A stretch of DNA of 64,000 bases from Pseudoalteromonas espejiana DSM 9414 (GCF_002221525.1 NZ_CP011028.1:1995001-2059000), one strand, 5' to 3'; shown: positions 36,647-47,349, counted from the first letter of the stretch. A program made the numbers and translations. Notes: generated by a model from the letters alone, not told the origin.

Positions 36647-37627
36647 TTCGACCTTGCCTTTTTGAATAATACAGTGCGCTGTCGGCTGCTTTAATAAAGT
36701 CTTTTTGTGCACACTCAACATCTTTATTAATTGCGTTTATACCCATACTCAGTGTTAGGTAGCCAGTAAAGCTATCTGCATGAGGGATTTGTAATTCCTC
36801 TATTGCCTTTTGAATATGCTCAGCAATAAATAAAGCCCCTTGCTTATCCGTTTGAGGCAGCAGCACTACAAACTCTTCACCACCGTATCGCGCTACAAAG
36901 TCTTCTGTTCTGCTTACTGTGCAGGCTATTGCTTGCGCAACGTTGTATAGACACAAATCACCTTCTACATGCCCATAGCGGTCGTTAAATAATTTAAAGT
37001 GATCAATATCTATTAAAATAATGGCTAAGTCGTCACCACACTCTATGGCTTTTCAAACTCTTTACTTAGTTTTTCATCAAACCGGCGTCTATTAGCAATT
37101 TGCGTCAACGAATCTAGAAAAGCCATATCGCGTAAAACATTTTGATCTTCTAAGCGCTTGGTTGCATCGTTAAATACTGCAATGTATTCATCGCCTAAAT
37201 TAATGCCTGACACTTCCATGGTAATTTCAGTGCCATTTTTACAGGTAACGTTATAGTCATTTACCGGTATATCTTGCCCAGTTTCATTGCCTATATCTAA
37301 TGCTGACTGCCACAAAGCGAATTATCCATACTTAATGCAAAATACCATTCATCCCACCAGCGTTTCATAGTCTCAAACAAGGCAGCTTCTGGCTCGCCAA
37401 CTAATTCAAAAGAACTTGAGACAGCATTGAAAATCTCATCAATAGGACTGTTTTGCTTGGCATCTGTGGGGGGAAATGTTCTCAAAAACTTCATGAAAAA
37501 CCGTATACGTATCACGTTTTAAGTCGCTTGTAGGCATTTTGAGTAACTCATTCAGTTCATCTTGTGAGTTTACAGCAAAATATTGTATTAACGTTGAGAG
37601 CTTTTTTACCTGGAAGGCGTAAATCAT
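36627..37627 (-). pseudogene. PAS-GGDEF diguanylate cyclase, three frameshifts
   Basis: Read across three single-base shifts this is one protein of about 333 residues. The N-terminus is helical (MIYAFQVKKLSTLIQYF), followed by a PAS-like sensor (TCKNGTEITMEVSGINLG, YIAVFNDATKRLEDQN) and a GGDEF domain. That domain has DSLTQIANRRRFDEKL, ILIDIDHFKLFNDRYGH and the active-site loop RYGGEEF. Shift 1 is an extra base in a C6 run (G6 on the plus strand near 37468-37473). Shift 2 is a lost base near 37315, and shift 3 a lost base near 37047. The parts are otherwise well preserved, so either the decay is recent or the shifts are sequencing errors. It is transcribed against its neighbours and splits the conserved nudJ-mnmA pair. 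Confidence 0.85.
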
Positions 37628-37964
37628 ATATTCATTCCGTTGAAAATATTTTTAATAAAAAGTGAGTCTAATACGCTAAATCTTACTTGCAGCTGAATTT
37701 CCTATCAAGAACAAGGTAAAAAAGCATTATTACCACCAACAATGCGCAATAATGGCCCCTAAATAACTTTTTACAATCACTTATTTCAATTTTTAGCTAT
37801 TTTTTGCCTCAAATGCGTTTCAGTCTTATTTGCTATTTATTATATGAATAAAATAACGACAAAAACGTCTGTTTGCGCTACTCCTCTCTTTAAGCAAAAA
37901 CAAAATGCGTGCTATAATCGCGGCCTTTCCAAGTTAACAGCAATCTGTATAAGCGAAATTATTC
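37628..37964 (+). promoter_or_regulatory. Gene-free stretch containing the mnmA promoter
   Basis: No coding signal is seen in these 337 bases. An extended -10 element, TGC-TATAAT, lies at 37910-37918. A weak -35 (TTAAGC, 37890-37895) is 17 bases upstream and a GC-rich discriminator (CGCGGCC) follows. This would start transcription about 40 bases before the mnmA ATG. It gives mnmA-hflD-purB their own promoter. Confidence 0.6.
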
Positions 37965-39065
37965 ATGAGCGAAAATAGTCACATTAAAGTCATCGTTGGT
38001 ATGTCCGGCGGTGTTGATTCTTCTGTATCTGCATATTTATTACAACAACAGGGCTACCAAGTAGAAGGCCTGTTTATGAAGAACTGGGAAGAAGATGACA
38101 ATGACGAATACTGTGCAGCCGCTGATGATCTAAAAGACGCACAAGCTGTGTGTGATAAATTAGGCATTGAGCTTCACACTGTTAACTTTGCAGCAGAATA
38201 CTGGGACAACGTTTTTGAATACTTTTTAGAAGAGTACAAAGCAGGCCGTACACCCAACCCAGATATAATGTGTAACAAAGAAATTAAATTTAAAGCCTTT
38301 TTAGAATTTGCAGCACAAGCACTAGGTGCAGATTACATCGCAACGGGCCATTACGTACGCAGAGAATTACGTGGTGATAAACATGTTATGTGTCGCGGCC
38401 TTGATGACAATAAAGACCAAAGCTACTTTTTATACACATTAAGCCATGAACATATCGGCCAAACTTTATTCCCAGTAGGCGACATTGCTAAACCAGAAGT
38501 ACGCCGTATAGCTGAAGAGCAAAATTTAATTACCCACGATAAAAAAGACAGCACAGGTATTTGTTTTATTGGTGAGCGTAAATTTAAAGACTTTTTACAA
38601 AAGTTTTTACCTGCTCAACCTGGCGTAATTGAAGACACTGATGGCAATAACGTGGGTGAGCACGAGGGCTTAATGTACCACACACTAGGCCAGCGAAAAG
38701 GTTTGCTTATCGGCGGTATGAAAGAAGGCTCAGGTGAACCATGGTACGTGGTTGATAAAGATGTAGAGCGTAACGTATTAGTTGTAGGGCAAGGTAAAGA
38801 TCACCCTCGTTTATATAGCAATGGTCTTAACGCAAACCAATTACACTGGGTAGACCGTGTTGGCCCGCAAGGCACAACACGTTGCACCGTTAAAACCCGT
38901 TACCGCCAAGAAGACATAAATTGTACGCTTTTGGTTGGTAAAGATGGTATGGCACGCGTATTATTTGATGAGCCACAAAAAGCCGTTACCCCTGGCCAAT
39001 CAGCCGTATTCTATGCCGAAGATGTGTGTTTAGGTGGTGGTATTATTGATTCGGTGATTAAGTAA
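37965..39065 (+). CDS. mnmA: tRNA 2-thiouridylase MnmA
   Basis: This protein of 366 residues has the PP-loop [15 protein letters not shown] (residues about 12-26), the first catalytic Cys in [12 protein letters not shown] and the second in [11 protein letters not shown]. Both are intact. It activates U34 of tRNA Lys, Glu and Gln with ATP and inserts sulfur delivered by TusE, from the tus operon in this window. Its stop overlaps hflD as TAATG. Confidence 0.97.
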   Translation: MSENSHIKVIVGMSGGVDSSVSAYLLQQQGYQVEGLFMKNWEEDDNDEYCAAADDLKDAQAVCDKLGIELHTVNFAAEYWDNVFEYFLEEYKAGRTPNPDIMCNKEIKFKAFLEFAAQALGADYIATGHYVRRELRGDKHVMCRGLDDNKDQSYFLYTLSHEHIGQTLFPVGDIAKPEVRRIAEEQNLITHDKKDSTGICFIGERKFKDFLQKFLPAQPGVIEDTDGNNVGEHEGLMYHTLGQRKGLLIGGMKEGSGEPWYVVDKDVERNVLVVGQGKDHPRLYSNGLNANQLHWVDRVGPQGTTRCTVKTRYRQEDINCTLLVGKDGMARVLFDEPQKAVTPGQSAVFYAEDVCLGGGIIDSVIK

Positions 39066-39667
39066 TGAATGAACACCAAGTCATGGCGCTTGCTGCCATG
39101 TGCCAAGTTGCAAAACAAGTACAAAAAATTGCGCAGTACGGCAGCGCAAACGATTCAGATCTAGACGTGTTATTTACAAGTATTGTTCAAACATCACCGG
39201 CATCGCCGGTTGATGTTTACCAAGGTACGCATAATTTACGTGATGGCTATAAAACACTAATGGCGCAGCTCACAGCGGGCGCTCAAAAAGATGTTGAAAT
39301 AGTTAAATATGTAGGTGGTTTAATGCAGCTTGAACGCATTTTAAATAACAACCCAAAAAGTTTAACTGAGCTTGGCCGTCGAATTGACGACATTCATCGC
39401 CGCTTAGATCACTTTTCTATAACCGATGACACCGTTGTGGCCGGTTTAGCAGATATATACTCGTCGGTGCTGAGCCCCCTTGGGCACCGAATTCAGGTTT
39501 ATGGTAAACCCGAGTTATTAAAACAGCAGCAAACGCAAAATAAGATCCGTGCTCTTTTACTGGCAGGAATTCGCAGTGCTGTATTATGGCGACAAATGGG
39601 CGGTAAACGCCGTCATTTTTTCTTTGCAAAAAGAAAAATTCTCGCTATTGCAAAAACAAAAATTTAA
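39065..39667 (+). CDS. hflD: HflD family protein
   Basis: This protein of 200 residues is helical, with GYKTLMAQLTAG, YVGGLMQLERIL, IYSSVLSPLGHRIQVYGKPE and LLLAGIRSAVLWRQMGGKRR. The order mnmA-hflD-purB is conserved with E. coli, where HflD is a peripheral membrane protein that affects lambda lysogenisation by binding CII. Its native role is unclear. It is translationally coupled to mnmA. Confidence 0.93.
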   Translation: MNEHQVMALAAMCQVAKQVQKIAQYGSANDSDLDVLFTSIVQTSPASPVDVYQGTHNLRDGYKTLMAQLTAGAQKDVEIVKYVGGLMQLERILNNNPKSLTELGRRIDDIHRRLDHFSITDDTVVAGLADIYSSVLSPLGHRIQVYGKPELLKQQQTQNKIRALLLAGIRSAVLWRQMGGKRRHFFFAKRKILAIAKTKI

Positions 39668-39684
39668 CTATCGTTCAAAACTAA

Positions 39685-41070
<1,386 letters not shown>

Positions 41071-41087
41071 AAACTAACTTGCTAGAT

Positions 41088-41120
41088 AAAAAGCGAAAGG
41101 CTCACCCCTTTCGCTTTTTT
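41088..41120 (+). terminator. Intrinsic terminator after purB
   Basis: AAAAAGCGAAAGG (41088-41100) pairs exactly with CCTTTCGCTTTTT (41107-41119) around a 6-base loop and ends in T. The long A/T flanks would also let it work for minus-strand transcripts, but no gene needs that. Confidence 0.9.
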
Positions 41121-41144
41121 GTTTTAAAAATAAAGGCCCTTTGT

Positions 41145-42290
41145 ATGTACCAATTAAAAATTAACGACCTATCAGAGCAAGCGTTTTTGAACCAATTTTG
41201 GCAAAAAAAACCACTGTTAATTAAACAAGGATTTACTGACTTTCAAGACCCGATAGAAGCAGAAGAACTCGCAGGGCTTGCAATGGAAGAAAGTACAGAG
41301 TCGCGTATTGTTACCAACCACAATAATGATTGGCAAGCATACCAAGGCCCATTTGAAGACTTCGAAAAATTAACTCAGCAACACGCTACTTTATTAGTAC
41401 AAGCGGTTGATCACTGGCATAGCGATGCAGCCCAACTATTAGAACCTTTTAGGTTTATACCAAATTGGCGCATAGATGATTTAATGATCAGCTATTCAAC
41501 ACCTAAAGGCGGCGTTGGCCCGCATTTAGACCAGTATGATGTGTTTATTATTCAAGGTGAAGGTAAACGCCACTGGCGTGTAGGTCTTCCTGATGCAACA
41601 CTTAAGCAATTTGCACAAAATAAAAAGCTATTACAAGTTGAGCAATTTGAAGCTGTAATAGATTGCATTTTAGAACCTGGCGATATTTTATACATTCCAC
41701 CGGGCTGCCCACATGAAGGATACGCGATAGAAAACGCGTTAAATTATTCAGTAGGTTTTAGAGCGCCTAACCAACAAGATTTACTGTCAAGTTTTGCCGA
41801 TCATATTATTGACACAGATAGCGGCCAAAAGCGCTACACCGATCATACCCTTACCCTCAGAGAATCTAAGGGGGAACTACTTGATAGCGAAACAGATAAA
41901 GTTAAAACGCTAATGCAAGCGCTATTAAATAACGATGAATTATTTAAGCAATGGTTAGGTAACACGCTAAGCCAACCCAAGCACGAAATGGACTTAGCCC
42001 CGCTAGAAGAGCCAATCTCTGACGATCAATTAACGCAGATAATTACAAGTAACGATGAAGAATTTGAACGCTTAGGTGGGGTCCGTGCTATTTACCAGCA
42101 GCTCGAAGACACCTTACTGTTAAGTATTAATGGTGAGAACTACACACTGCCATTGTCAGATTTAAATGCCGTTAAACTACTAACCGATAACAGCTATTTT
42201 AGCACTGAAGATTTAAACGCGGCTCAACCCAGCCTAGTTTTTATTCAAACTTTTACTACACTAGTTAATGAGGGAATTTGGTTTAACTAG
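41145..42290 (+). CDS. roxA: Ribosomal protein uL16 arginine hydroxylase RoxA (JmjC/cupin)
   Basis: This protein of 381 residues starts at MYQLKINDLS (41145). An in-frame reading from 41079 would run through the purB terminator and is rejected. The JmjC core has GGVGPHLDQYDVFIIQGEGKR (Fe ligands His and Asp) and PPGCPHEGYAI (third ligand His). A Lys/Arg for 2-oxoglutarate lies in RHWRVG. The C-terminal winged-helix part fits YcfD/RoxA length. E. coli RoxA hydroxylates Arg81 of uL16. Confidence 0.92.
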   Translation: MYQLKINDLSEQAFLNQFWQKKPLLIKQGFTDFQDPIEAEELAGLAMEESTESRIVTNHNNDWQAYQGPFEDFEKLTQQHATLLVQAVDHWHSDAAQLLEPFRFIPNWRIDDLMISYSTPKGGVGPHLDQYDVFIIQGEGKRHWRVGLPDATLKQFAQNKKLLQVEQFEAVIDCILEPGDILYIPPGCPHEGYAIENALNYSVGFRAPNQQDLLSSFADHIIDTDSGQKRYTDHTLTLRESKGELLDSETDKVKTLMQALLNNDELFKQWLGNTLSQPKHEMDLAPLEEPISDDQLTQIITSNDEEFERLGGVRAIYQQLEDTLLLSINGENYTLPLSDLNAVKLLTDNSYFSTEDLNAAQPSLVFIQTFTTLVNEGIWFN

Positions 42291-42299
42291 GGGTGAACT

Positions 42300-42758
42300 A
42301 TGGGCTATCAAGTTAATAAAGTTGACTGGGATATACAAAAAGACCTACTTCAGCAAATACGCGAAAAGGTGTTTGTTTACGAATTACACATACCTAAGCG
42401 CATAGAATTTGATAGCCACGATAAACTTGCCCACCACGTATTAGTTACCGATGATTGCAAATCGCCTGTTGCTACTGGCAGGCTTTGTACAGACGGTCTA
42501 ATTGGCCGTATTGCGGTGCTACCTGAGCACCGTAATCGCCATGTTTACACATCGCTGCTAACCTTTATTGTTCAACTTGCCGCAAACGATGGCCATAAAG
42601 CCATTAGTATTAATTGTATCTTAAATGAAGTTGAGCGCTTTAAACGTAATGGTTTTAAACAGCAAGGTGGTGTGTTTATGGAAGCAGGCATACCCAGGCA
42701 GCGCATGCTATGTGAAGTATCGCAGTTTGTAACTAAACCATTTACGTTAGTGCATTAA
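42300..42758 (+). CDS. GNAT family N-acetyltransferase
   Basis: This protein of 152 residues shows the GNAT pattern GLIGRIAVLPEHRNRHVYTSLLTFIVQLA followed by the helix-strand end RFKRNGFKQQG. The acetyl-CoA loop reads RNRHVY where most relatives have RxxGxG/A, so the usual glycines are replaced. It resembles ElaA/YjcF-like enzymes. The substrate is unknown. It lies 9 bases after roxA, with a GGGGTGAACT leader, and is probably co-transcribed. Confidence 0.8.
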   Translation: MGYQVNKVDWDIQKDLLQQIREKVFVYELHIPKRIEFDSHDKLAHHVLVTDDCKSPVATGRLCTDGLIGRIAVLPEHRNRHVYTSLLTFIVQLAANDGHKAISINCILNEVERFKRNGFKQQGGVFMEAGIPRQRMLCEVSQFVTKPFTLVH

Positions 42759-42839
42759 CACCATAGTGAAAAATTCTTAGTCCTCATAAAAAAGCACTTA
42801 ATGACGTGATATTCACTAAATGCCACTTATTATTTTAAA

Positions 42840-43286
42840 TTATTTAGGCTCGTTAGCCCAAAGCTGTTCGTTTTCGTGCATTTCGTATAAACCATGTGCG
42901 CGGTTTATTAATAAGTTAGCAAAATCTGCCTGCGTTTTATCACGTACACCTGCATTAATTATTTGGTCTGCTTTTAACTGCCATTGCAATGAAAAATAAC
43001 GCATAGCTTCACGCGCATCTTTTGCAGCACTTACTTCAGCATGGTCAGTTGGTAAACGCCCGGTAACTACCCAATATGTTTTGCCGTTTTGTGCTTTAAA
43101 CTTCCACATAGCACAAAGCGGTGCTAAAAAGCGGCTATCTTTATCTACCACTGTCTTAGGCATAATGCCTTTTTCAGCTAAATACTTTTGCGCATTTTGA
43201 AAACATTCACGCTGCCATGCAACACGCTGTTGCTCTGCTAATGCTTGCTCTTGTGCTGTTAACGGTTTTTTTTCTTGTTGAGTCAT
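42840..43286 (-). CDS. DUF4826 family protein
   Basis: This protein of 148 residues is cytoplasmic, with a Gln/Glu-rich helical start (QEQALAEQQRVAWQRECF). Conserved blocks are DSRFLAPLCAMWKFKAQNGKTYWVVTGRLPTDH and EAMRYFSLQWQLKA. This matches the gammaproteobacterial DUF4826 family, which has no assigned function. The gene is monocistronic, and convergent with the acetyltransferase gene. Confidence 0.8.
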   Translation of the reverse strand: MTQQEKKPLTAQEQALAEQQRVAWQRECFQNAQKYLAEKGIMPKTVVDKDSRFLAPLCAMWKFKAQNGKTYWVVTGRLPTDHAEVSAAKDAREAMRYFSLQWQLKADQIINAGVRDKTQADFANLLINRAHGLYEMHENEQLWANEPK

Positions 43287-43428
43287 TTTTATTAACCTTT
43301 ACTACTTTTTTTACACTCTAAGGGCATAACAATTAAGGTGCAAGCACTAAAGAGCAGCTTTACACCTTTAAAGTACCGTTTGCTGCGTTTTTAAGCACTA
43401 TTGTGACTAGCACGCAGCAAATAAAGCC

Positions 43429-44832
43429 CTATTTAATATTGTGATCAAACGAGCCTACATCTCCAGGGAATACCACAGGTGATTCAATCCCCTCTTTATT
43501 AACCGCTGCTACACCAAAATAATAGTTATCAATAACCACATTTTTAAGGGTAGCCGTTGTTACTTTGCCAACATCTTGGCTAAACTGCCATTGTGGCTCA
43601 CTTGTATAACGCCAATAAATTCGGTAACCCGCTATGTTTGCATCATCCGAACTTTGCCACGATAGCGTAGTACTTGCCTTAACTGCGCCTTCTATTTTAA
43701 CTTGTTTAGGCGGTGCTGGCGCCCAGGCCATTGACGCCATAGTCACCGCATTTAATGAAGTCAATTTTGCAGTGTAATCAAAATCAACCCCATCGATAGT
43801 GTCACCATATACTACACCGTTTTCAGTCCGTAAGTCTTGATGCTGGCGATCGTAATGCTCATTTGTTTCCATAATTCGTACTGCTGCAAAGCCTGCATCG
43901 TTAAAAGGTCTATGGTGTCCACCTCGGCCAAATCTATCTAATCGATAAACGAGCATAGTATCTAAATTTGGAATGTACCTATCTGCAATTGTATCTATAT
44001 AGCGGGCTAAATTACGGCTCGCTGAGTCTACTTCACCGCCAGTAAATCGTCTTGTACGCGCTTGCTCTTTAGTTTCAACAACACGGGTTCCTTCTGAAAA
44101 AATACGCGCGGTTGTATTATCAGTTACACCATTAATACCGGTAATGTTGCCAATCATATCGTTATTTAAAACACCATGAACTTGCCAATCATGCTTTTGT
44201 GCAAAAGCGGTAAGTATTTTTCCGCCAAATAACCCCTGCTCTTCACCCGAAAGCGCAGCATACACCACTGAGCCGTTAAATTTATATTGGCTTAGTACAC
44301 GGGCCGATTCTAATACCCCTGCTACACCTGATGCATTATCGTTTGCACCTGGTGAATCACTAGTAAAATCCATAACATCACTCACTCGCGAGTCAATATC
44401 ACCAGACATCATTACCATGCGATTAGGCTCTGTAACACCGCGTTGAATTGCTACAATATTTACAACTTCAACAGGGTTAGGAATACGTTTTTCGCCCGAT
44501 ATAGTATCTTTAACTTCGATTATTTCTAGGCAATTACCACATTGCGCTGATATTTTTTCAAACTCTTTTTTTATCCAGCGCCTTGCTGCGCCAATACCAC
44601 GGGTATCTGATTTAGTATCAGAGAGCGTATGGCGAGTACCAAAATTAACCAGTGTTTGAATATCAGTTTCTATACGCTCTGGTGATACTTGAGCGGCAAT
44701 ATCGTGTAACTTTTGTTGATCACTATACTTTACGCTTGCATTAGCTTGAGCCATTAGCCCAATGCTACATGCGGCTGTAACAGCACTTAATTTAATTAGC
44801 TTTGTTGTTATTTTAAAAGGTGACTTACGCAT
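43429..44832 (-). CDS. Secreted M28 family metallopeptidase with fibronectin-III-like domain
   Basis: This protein of 467 residues starts at MRKSPFKITT (44832), after AAGGAGCAAATA. The signal peptide ends near LMAQANA. The M28 zinc-peptidase core spans about residues 100-375, with SPGANDNASGVAGVLESARV (Asp ligand), LSGEEQGLFGG (catalytic Glu pair) and GRGGHHRPFNDAGFAAVRIME (His ligand). The first zinc-ligand motif, usually HxD, reads DID (SGDIDSR). The last 95 residues look like a fibronectin-III fold (LSWQSSDDANIAGYRIYWR). It is probably a secreted aminopeptidase that releases amino acids from peptides. Confidence 0.88.
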   Translation of the reverse strand: MRKSPFKITTKLIKLSAVTAACSIGLMAQANASVKYSDQQKLHDIAAQVSPERIETDIQTLVNFGTRHTLSDTKSDTRGIGAARRWIKKEFEKISAQCGNCLEIIEVKDTISGEKRIPNPVEVVNIVAIQRGVTEPNRMVMMSGDIDSRVSDVMDFTSDSPGANDNASGVAGVLESARVLSQYKFNGSVVYAALSGEEQGLFGGKILTAFAQKHDWQVHGVLNNDMIGNITGINGVTDNTTARIFSEGTRVVETKEQARTRRFTGGEVDSASRNLARYIDTIADRYIPNLDTMLVYRLDRFGRGGHHRPFNDAGFAAVRIMETNEHYDRQHQDLRTENGVVYGDTIDGVDFDYTAKLTSLNAVTMASMAWAPAPPKQVKIEGAVKASTTLSWQSSDDANIAGYRIYWRYTSEPQWQFSQDVGKVTTATLKNVVIDNYYFGVAAVNKEGIESPVVFPGDVGSFDHNIK

Positions 44833-45063
44833 TATTTGCTCCTTATTTTTTATAGCTTCACCATTACCTAACATACTTTTTTGTGCAACGTATTTGAGTT
44901 AAAGCTTTGAACAAGTAAGCTCAAACGCAGTAAATCTTAAAGCATTAATGTTGAGCGTAATTACATTGGGTTATATTCTTACAAACCTTGTTACACATTT
45001 AACCTGTAAACATGCAGCTCATTCATGGCAAACTATGCATCTCATTATTAGTATTTGTAAATT

Positions 45064-45861
45064 ATGCGCCAGCTTAAAGCCAATACCACACCAAAATATT
45101 TGATAGCTAATAGCGAAAACCAATTCGGGCCTATTTGTGTCTATGAAAATGAGCAATATAGGTGGTTAACATTGGCACAAACTAACCATACCGATATTAC
45201 TATTCAAGGTGTAATGAACCTAAACCACAATGAGCAACTGCTTATTGCCGTTAATCAGTGCATGCTGTTATTTTTATTAAAAAGCGCTCAGCCATTAAAA
45301 ATTTTAAACCTTGGCTTAGGCACCGCTGGGATTGAACGTGCAATCACGCATTTATATAAAAACACCCCTTTTATAAATGAGTTAGCGTTATTCGAAAGCG
45401 TAGAAATTAATCCTGATATGCTAAGCATTGCAAAGCAATACTTTAAATTACCAAACAATCACCCTGTACATTTACAAAACGCAGAGCATTTTATTCAGCA
45501 CTGTAATACTCAATACAATGTAATTACCATAGATATTTTCAGTGGCGACATACACCAAGGCTTTTTATCGAGTGATTCGTTTTGGCAAAATGTGTGTGCT
45601 TGCTGTAATGCACAGGCGCAAATACTGATTAACTTAAACCCCAAAACAGGCCAAGAACTACAAACTTTATTGGTTATGCTAAGGCAGTACTTTAAATGCA
45701 TTGCCTTAATAGAATTTAACGAATACAAAAATATTGTTGTAATGCTTTCAAATCAAAGCTTAATACACGTCAATAAAGATGAAATTAAACATGCTGCGCT
45801 GTTTAAAACCATTGCACCTTCATTACACAGCGACATAAACAGTATTTATCATATAGAGTAA
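45064..45861 (+). CDS. Spermidine-synthase-like methyltransferase-fold protein
   Basis: This protein of 265 residues has a Rossmann SAM-binding motif, ILNLGLGTAGIERAI (residues about 80-95). ESVEINPDMLSIAKQYF follows, with the acidic residue at the end of strand 2, then VITIDIFSGDIHQGF. The layout matches the SpeE-like group. The catalytic polyamine-site signature is not evident and no speD is nearby, so aminopropyl transfer is not assured. It abuts the convergent GFA pseudogene with no gap between stops. Confidence 0.7.
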   Translation: MRQLKANTTPKYLIANSENQFGPICVYENEQYRWLTLAQTNHTDITIQGVMNLNHNEQLLIAVNQCMLLFLLKSAQPLKILNLGLGTAGIERAITHLYKNTPFINELALFESVEINPDMLSIAKQYFKLPNNHPVHLQNAEHFIQHCNTQYNVITIDIFSGDIHQGFLSSDSFWQNVCACCNAQAQILINLNPKTGQELQTLLVMLRQYFKCIALIEFNEYKNIVVMLSNQSLIHVNKDEIKHAALFKTIAPSLHSDINSIYHIE

Positions 45862-46266
45862 TTACCGGCCTGGTTCGTGTTTTTCGTAACACGCAAGGCT
45901 GGTTTCTAGTTGTTCCCAGTTAGCCTTAGAGGTTACAAAATTATGCGATAATACTTGCTCGGTAATGTCGCTATCTATTAACCCTAAGCGAATCCGAATA
46001 CGAGTTTTATCATCAGCGTTGGCACTATAAATTGGTGAACCACAACAAGAGCAAAAAAAACGTGAGCGCCCTATTTTAAAGTTGTATTAGCTGAGCTTGC
46101 TTGCTCTTTTAGTAACACTAAACTCATCTGTGTTTACAAACCCATTGGTAGCAAACGCAGTGCCACTGTTTTTCCTGCATAACGAGCAATGACAATGAAT
46201 AATACTGCTAATAGCGCCTTTAATTTCAACCGCCACTTCTCCACATAAACAGCTTCCGGTGTACAT
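45862..46266 (-). pseudogene. GFA (CENP-V/glutathione-dependent formaldehyde-activating-like) family gene with one nonsense codon
   Basis: The frame from ATG 46266 (SD AAAGGACGTAT) to the stop at 45862 encodes a full-length GFA domain of about 134 residues, interrupted by a single in-frame TAA at 46087-46089. Before it are MYTGSCLCGEVAVEIKG and HCHCSLCRKNSGTAFATN. After it, in the same frame, are YNFKIGRSRFFCSCCGSPIYSA and the normal C-terminus. All zinc-binding Cys positions are present. A single substitution would explain the stop, so inactivation is recent, or the base is an error. The usual role is a zinc protein of uncertain enzymology. Confidence 0.85.
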
Positions 46267-46402
46267 ATACGTCCTTTTTAAAGTCTTTTTATTAGTTTTG
46301 TTTAAAGTAATCATACCCTTTTAGCGCAAAAGCGAAAGTTCTCTTAGTCAGTGTAACAAGTCTAAGTTAAGTAAAGTTGGTCTTAATATAAACTCTCATA
46401 TA

Positions 46403-46481
46403 TTGGTTGACTAAACCAAAACAAATTGGTTATATAGATTTATTAATATGGAAACTTAAAAAGAAATATTGGTTTACCAAT
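46403..46481 (+). promoter_or_regulatory. UxuR/ExuR-like palindromes and promoter upstream of the lipoprotein gene
   Basis: ATTGGTTTACCAAT (46468-46481) is a 14-bp palindrome flanked by A/T. It is close to the GntR-family UxuR/ExuR consensus (AAATTGGTATACCAATTT, from memory). TTGGTT-GACTA-AACCAA (46403-46419) is a second inverted repeat, and a lone half-site TTGGT lies at 46426-46430. A possible -35, TTGACT (46407-46412), is inside the first repeat, with a weak TATATA 18 bases later. This fits repression. The remaining 46315-46402 is AT-rich without other signals. Confidence 0.5.
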
Positions 46482-46509
46482 TTAAATTATAAATGAGTGA
46501 TGAAGATCT

Positions 46510-47349
46510 ATGCGTATTAAACAATGTTTAGTTTTAGCAAGTTGCTTTAGTGTAATGGCGTGCAGCCAAAACCAACAAAACGCCCCTTCTTCACCTTGGT
46601 TAATGGTCGATAACTTTGAACAACCACTAACAGGTTGGACAAAAGCCGATACCGATAATCAAACAAAACCTTATGTACCTAGCCCTCAAATAACTAAAAT
46701 TGAACGTGAGCATACCACTAAAGGATTAAATCATTTTTTAATTAAGCAACCAGCTGAACACGGTATTGTTGGTAACCGAAAAGCCCTTAGCTATAAAAAA
46801 CTACCCAAAACAGTGCCTGTTGGTGAAACCTACACTTTTTTTACGCGTATTAATGTTGCGTCATTTCCTAACAATCATGCCTTTGGCTTGAGTAATTTAG
46901 CCCCAGCACAAATAAATGAACACGGTTACGACGCGTTTGAGGCCACCTTAAGAGTAACCGATAAAACCGAATCAAACGGCTTGGTTAATACGGGCGCTTT
47001 AATGGTTAAAACACATAGCGGATACAGTGATATACAAAATTACGCCCTTGCTCAGCCAGCCCAACCATTAAACACTAATAGTTGGTATAACATTTGGTTT
47101 GTTGTGAATAATGCGTCGGTAAAAATGCAGGGCCAGCAATATAACGTGTATGTGCAAGGCGGTGAATTTAAAAACCAAACATTAGTGTATAAAAATGCCA
47201 CCTTTAGAATGAAACGCGAGCTCCCTCTTACTTACTTTTTAGCTAACTGCAACACCGGCCCACTAAAAAAGCCTTATGGAAATGGCGGTTTACGTTATGA
47301 CGATATTTATATGGTAAAAGGCGTAAATCTTACAAATCCTGTTCGCTAA
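46510..47349 (+). CDS. Predicted lipoprotein, possibly carbohydrate-related
   Basis: This protein of 279 residues has a type II signal peptide with lipobox VMAC (Cys near residue 18). The mature part starts SQNQQNAPSS and then shows a beta-rich body (WLMVDNFEQPLTGW, FFTRINVASFPNNHAFGLSN, NSWYNIWFVVNNASVKMQ, GGLRYDDIYMVKG). This looks like a concanavalin/jelly-roll carbohydrate-binding fold. I do not recognise a named family. The UxuR/ExuR-like operators upstream suggest control by a sugar-acid intermediate and so a link to uronate or alginate-type polysaccharides; this is inference. The SD is weak (GATGAAGATCT). Confidence 0.65.
   Translation: MRIKQCLVLASCFSVMACSQNQQNAPSSPWLMVDNFEQPLTGWTKADTDNQTKPYVPSPQITKIEREHTTKGLNHFLIKQPAEHGIVGNRKALSYKKLPKTVPVGETYTFFTRINVASFPNNHAFGLSNLAPAQINEHGYDAFEATLRVTDKTESNGLVNTGALMVKTHSGYSDIQNYALAQPAQPLNTNSWYNIWFVVNNASVKMQGQQYNVYVQGGEFKNQTLVYKNATFRMKRELPLTYFLANCNTGPLKKPYGNGGLRYDDIYMVKGVNLTNPVR

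Noticed and set aside
41079..41144. N-terminal extension of roxA
   Set aside because: It would be translated from within the purB terminator hairpin, and the added residues match nothing in the family.
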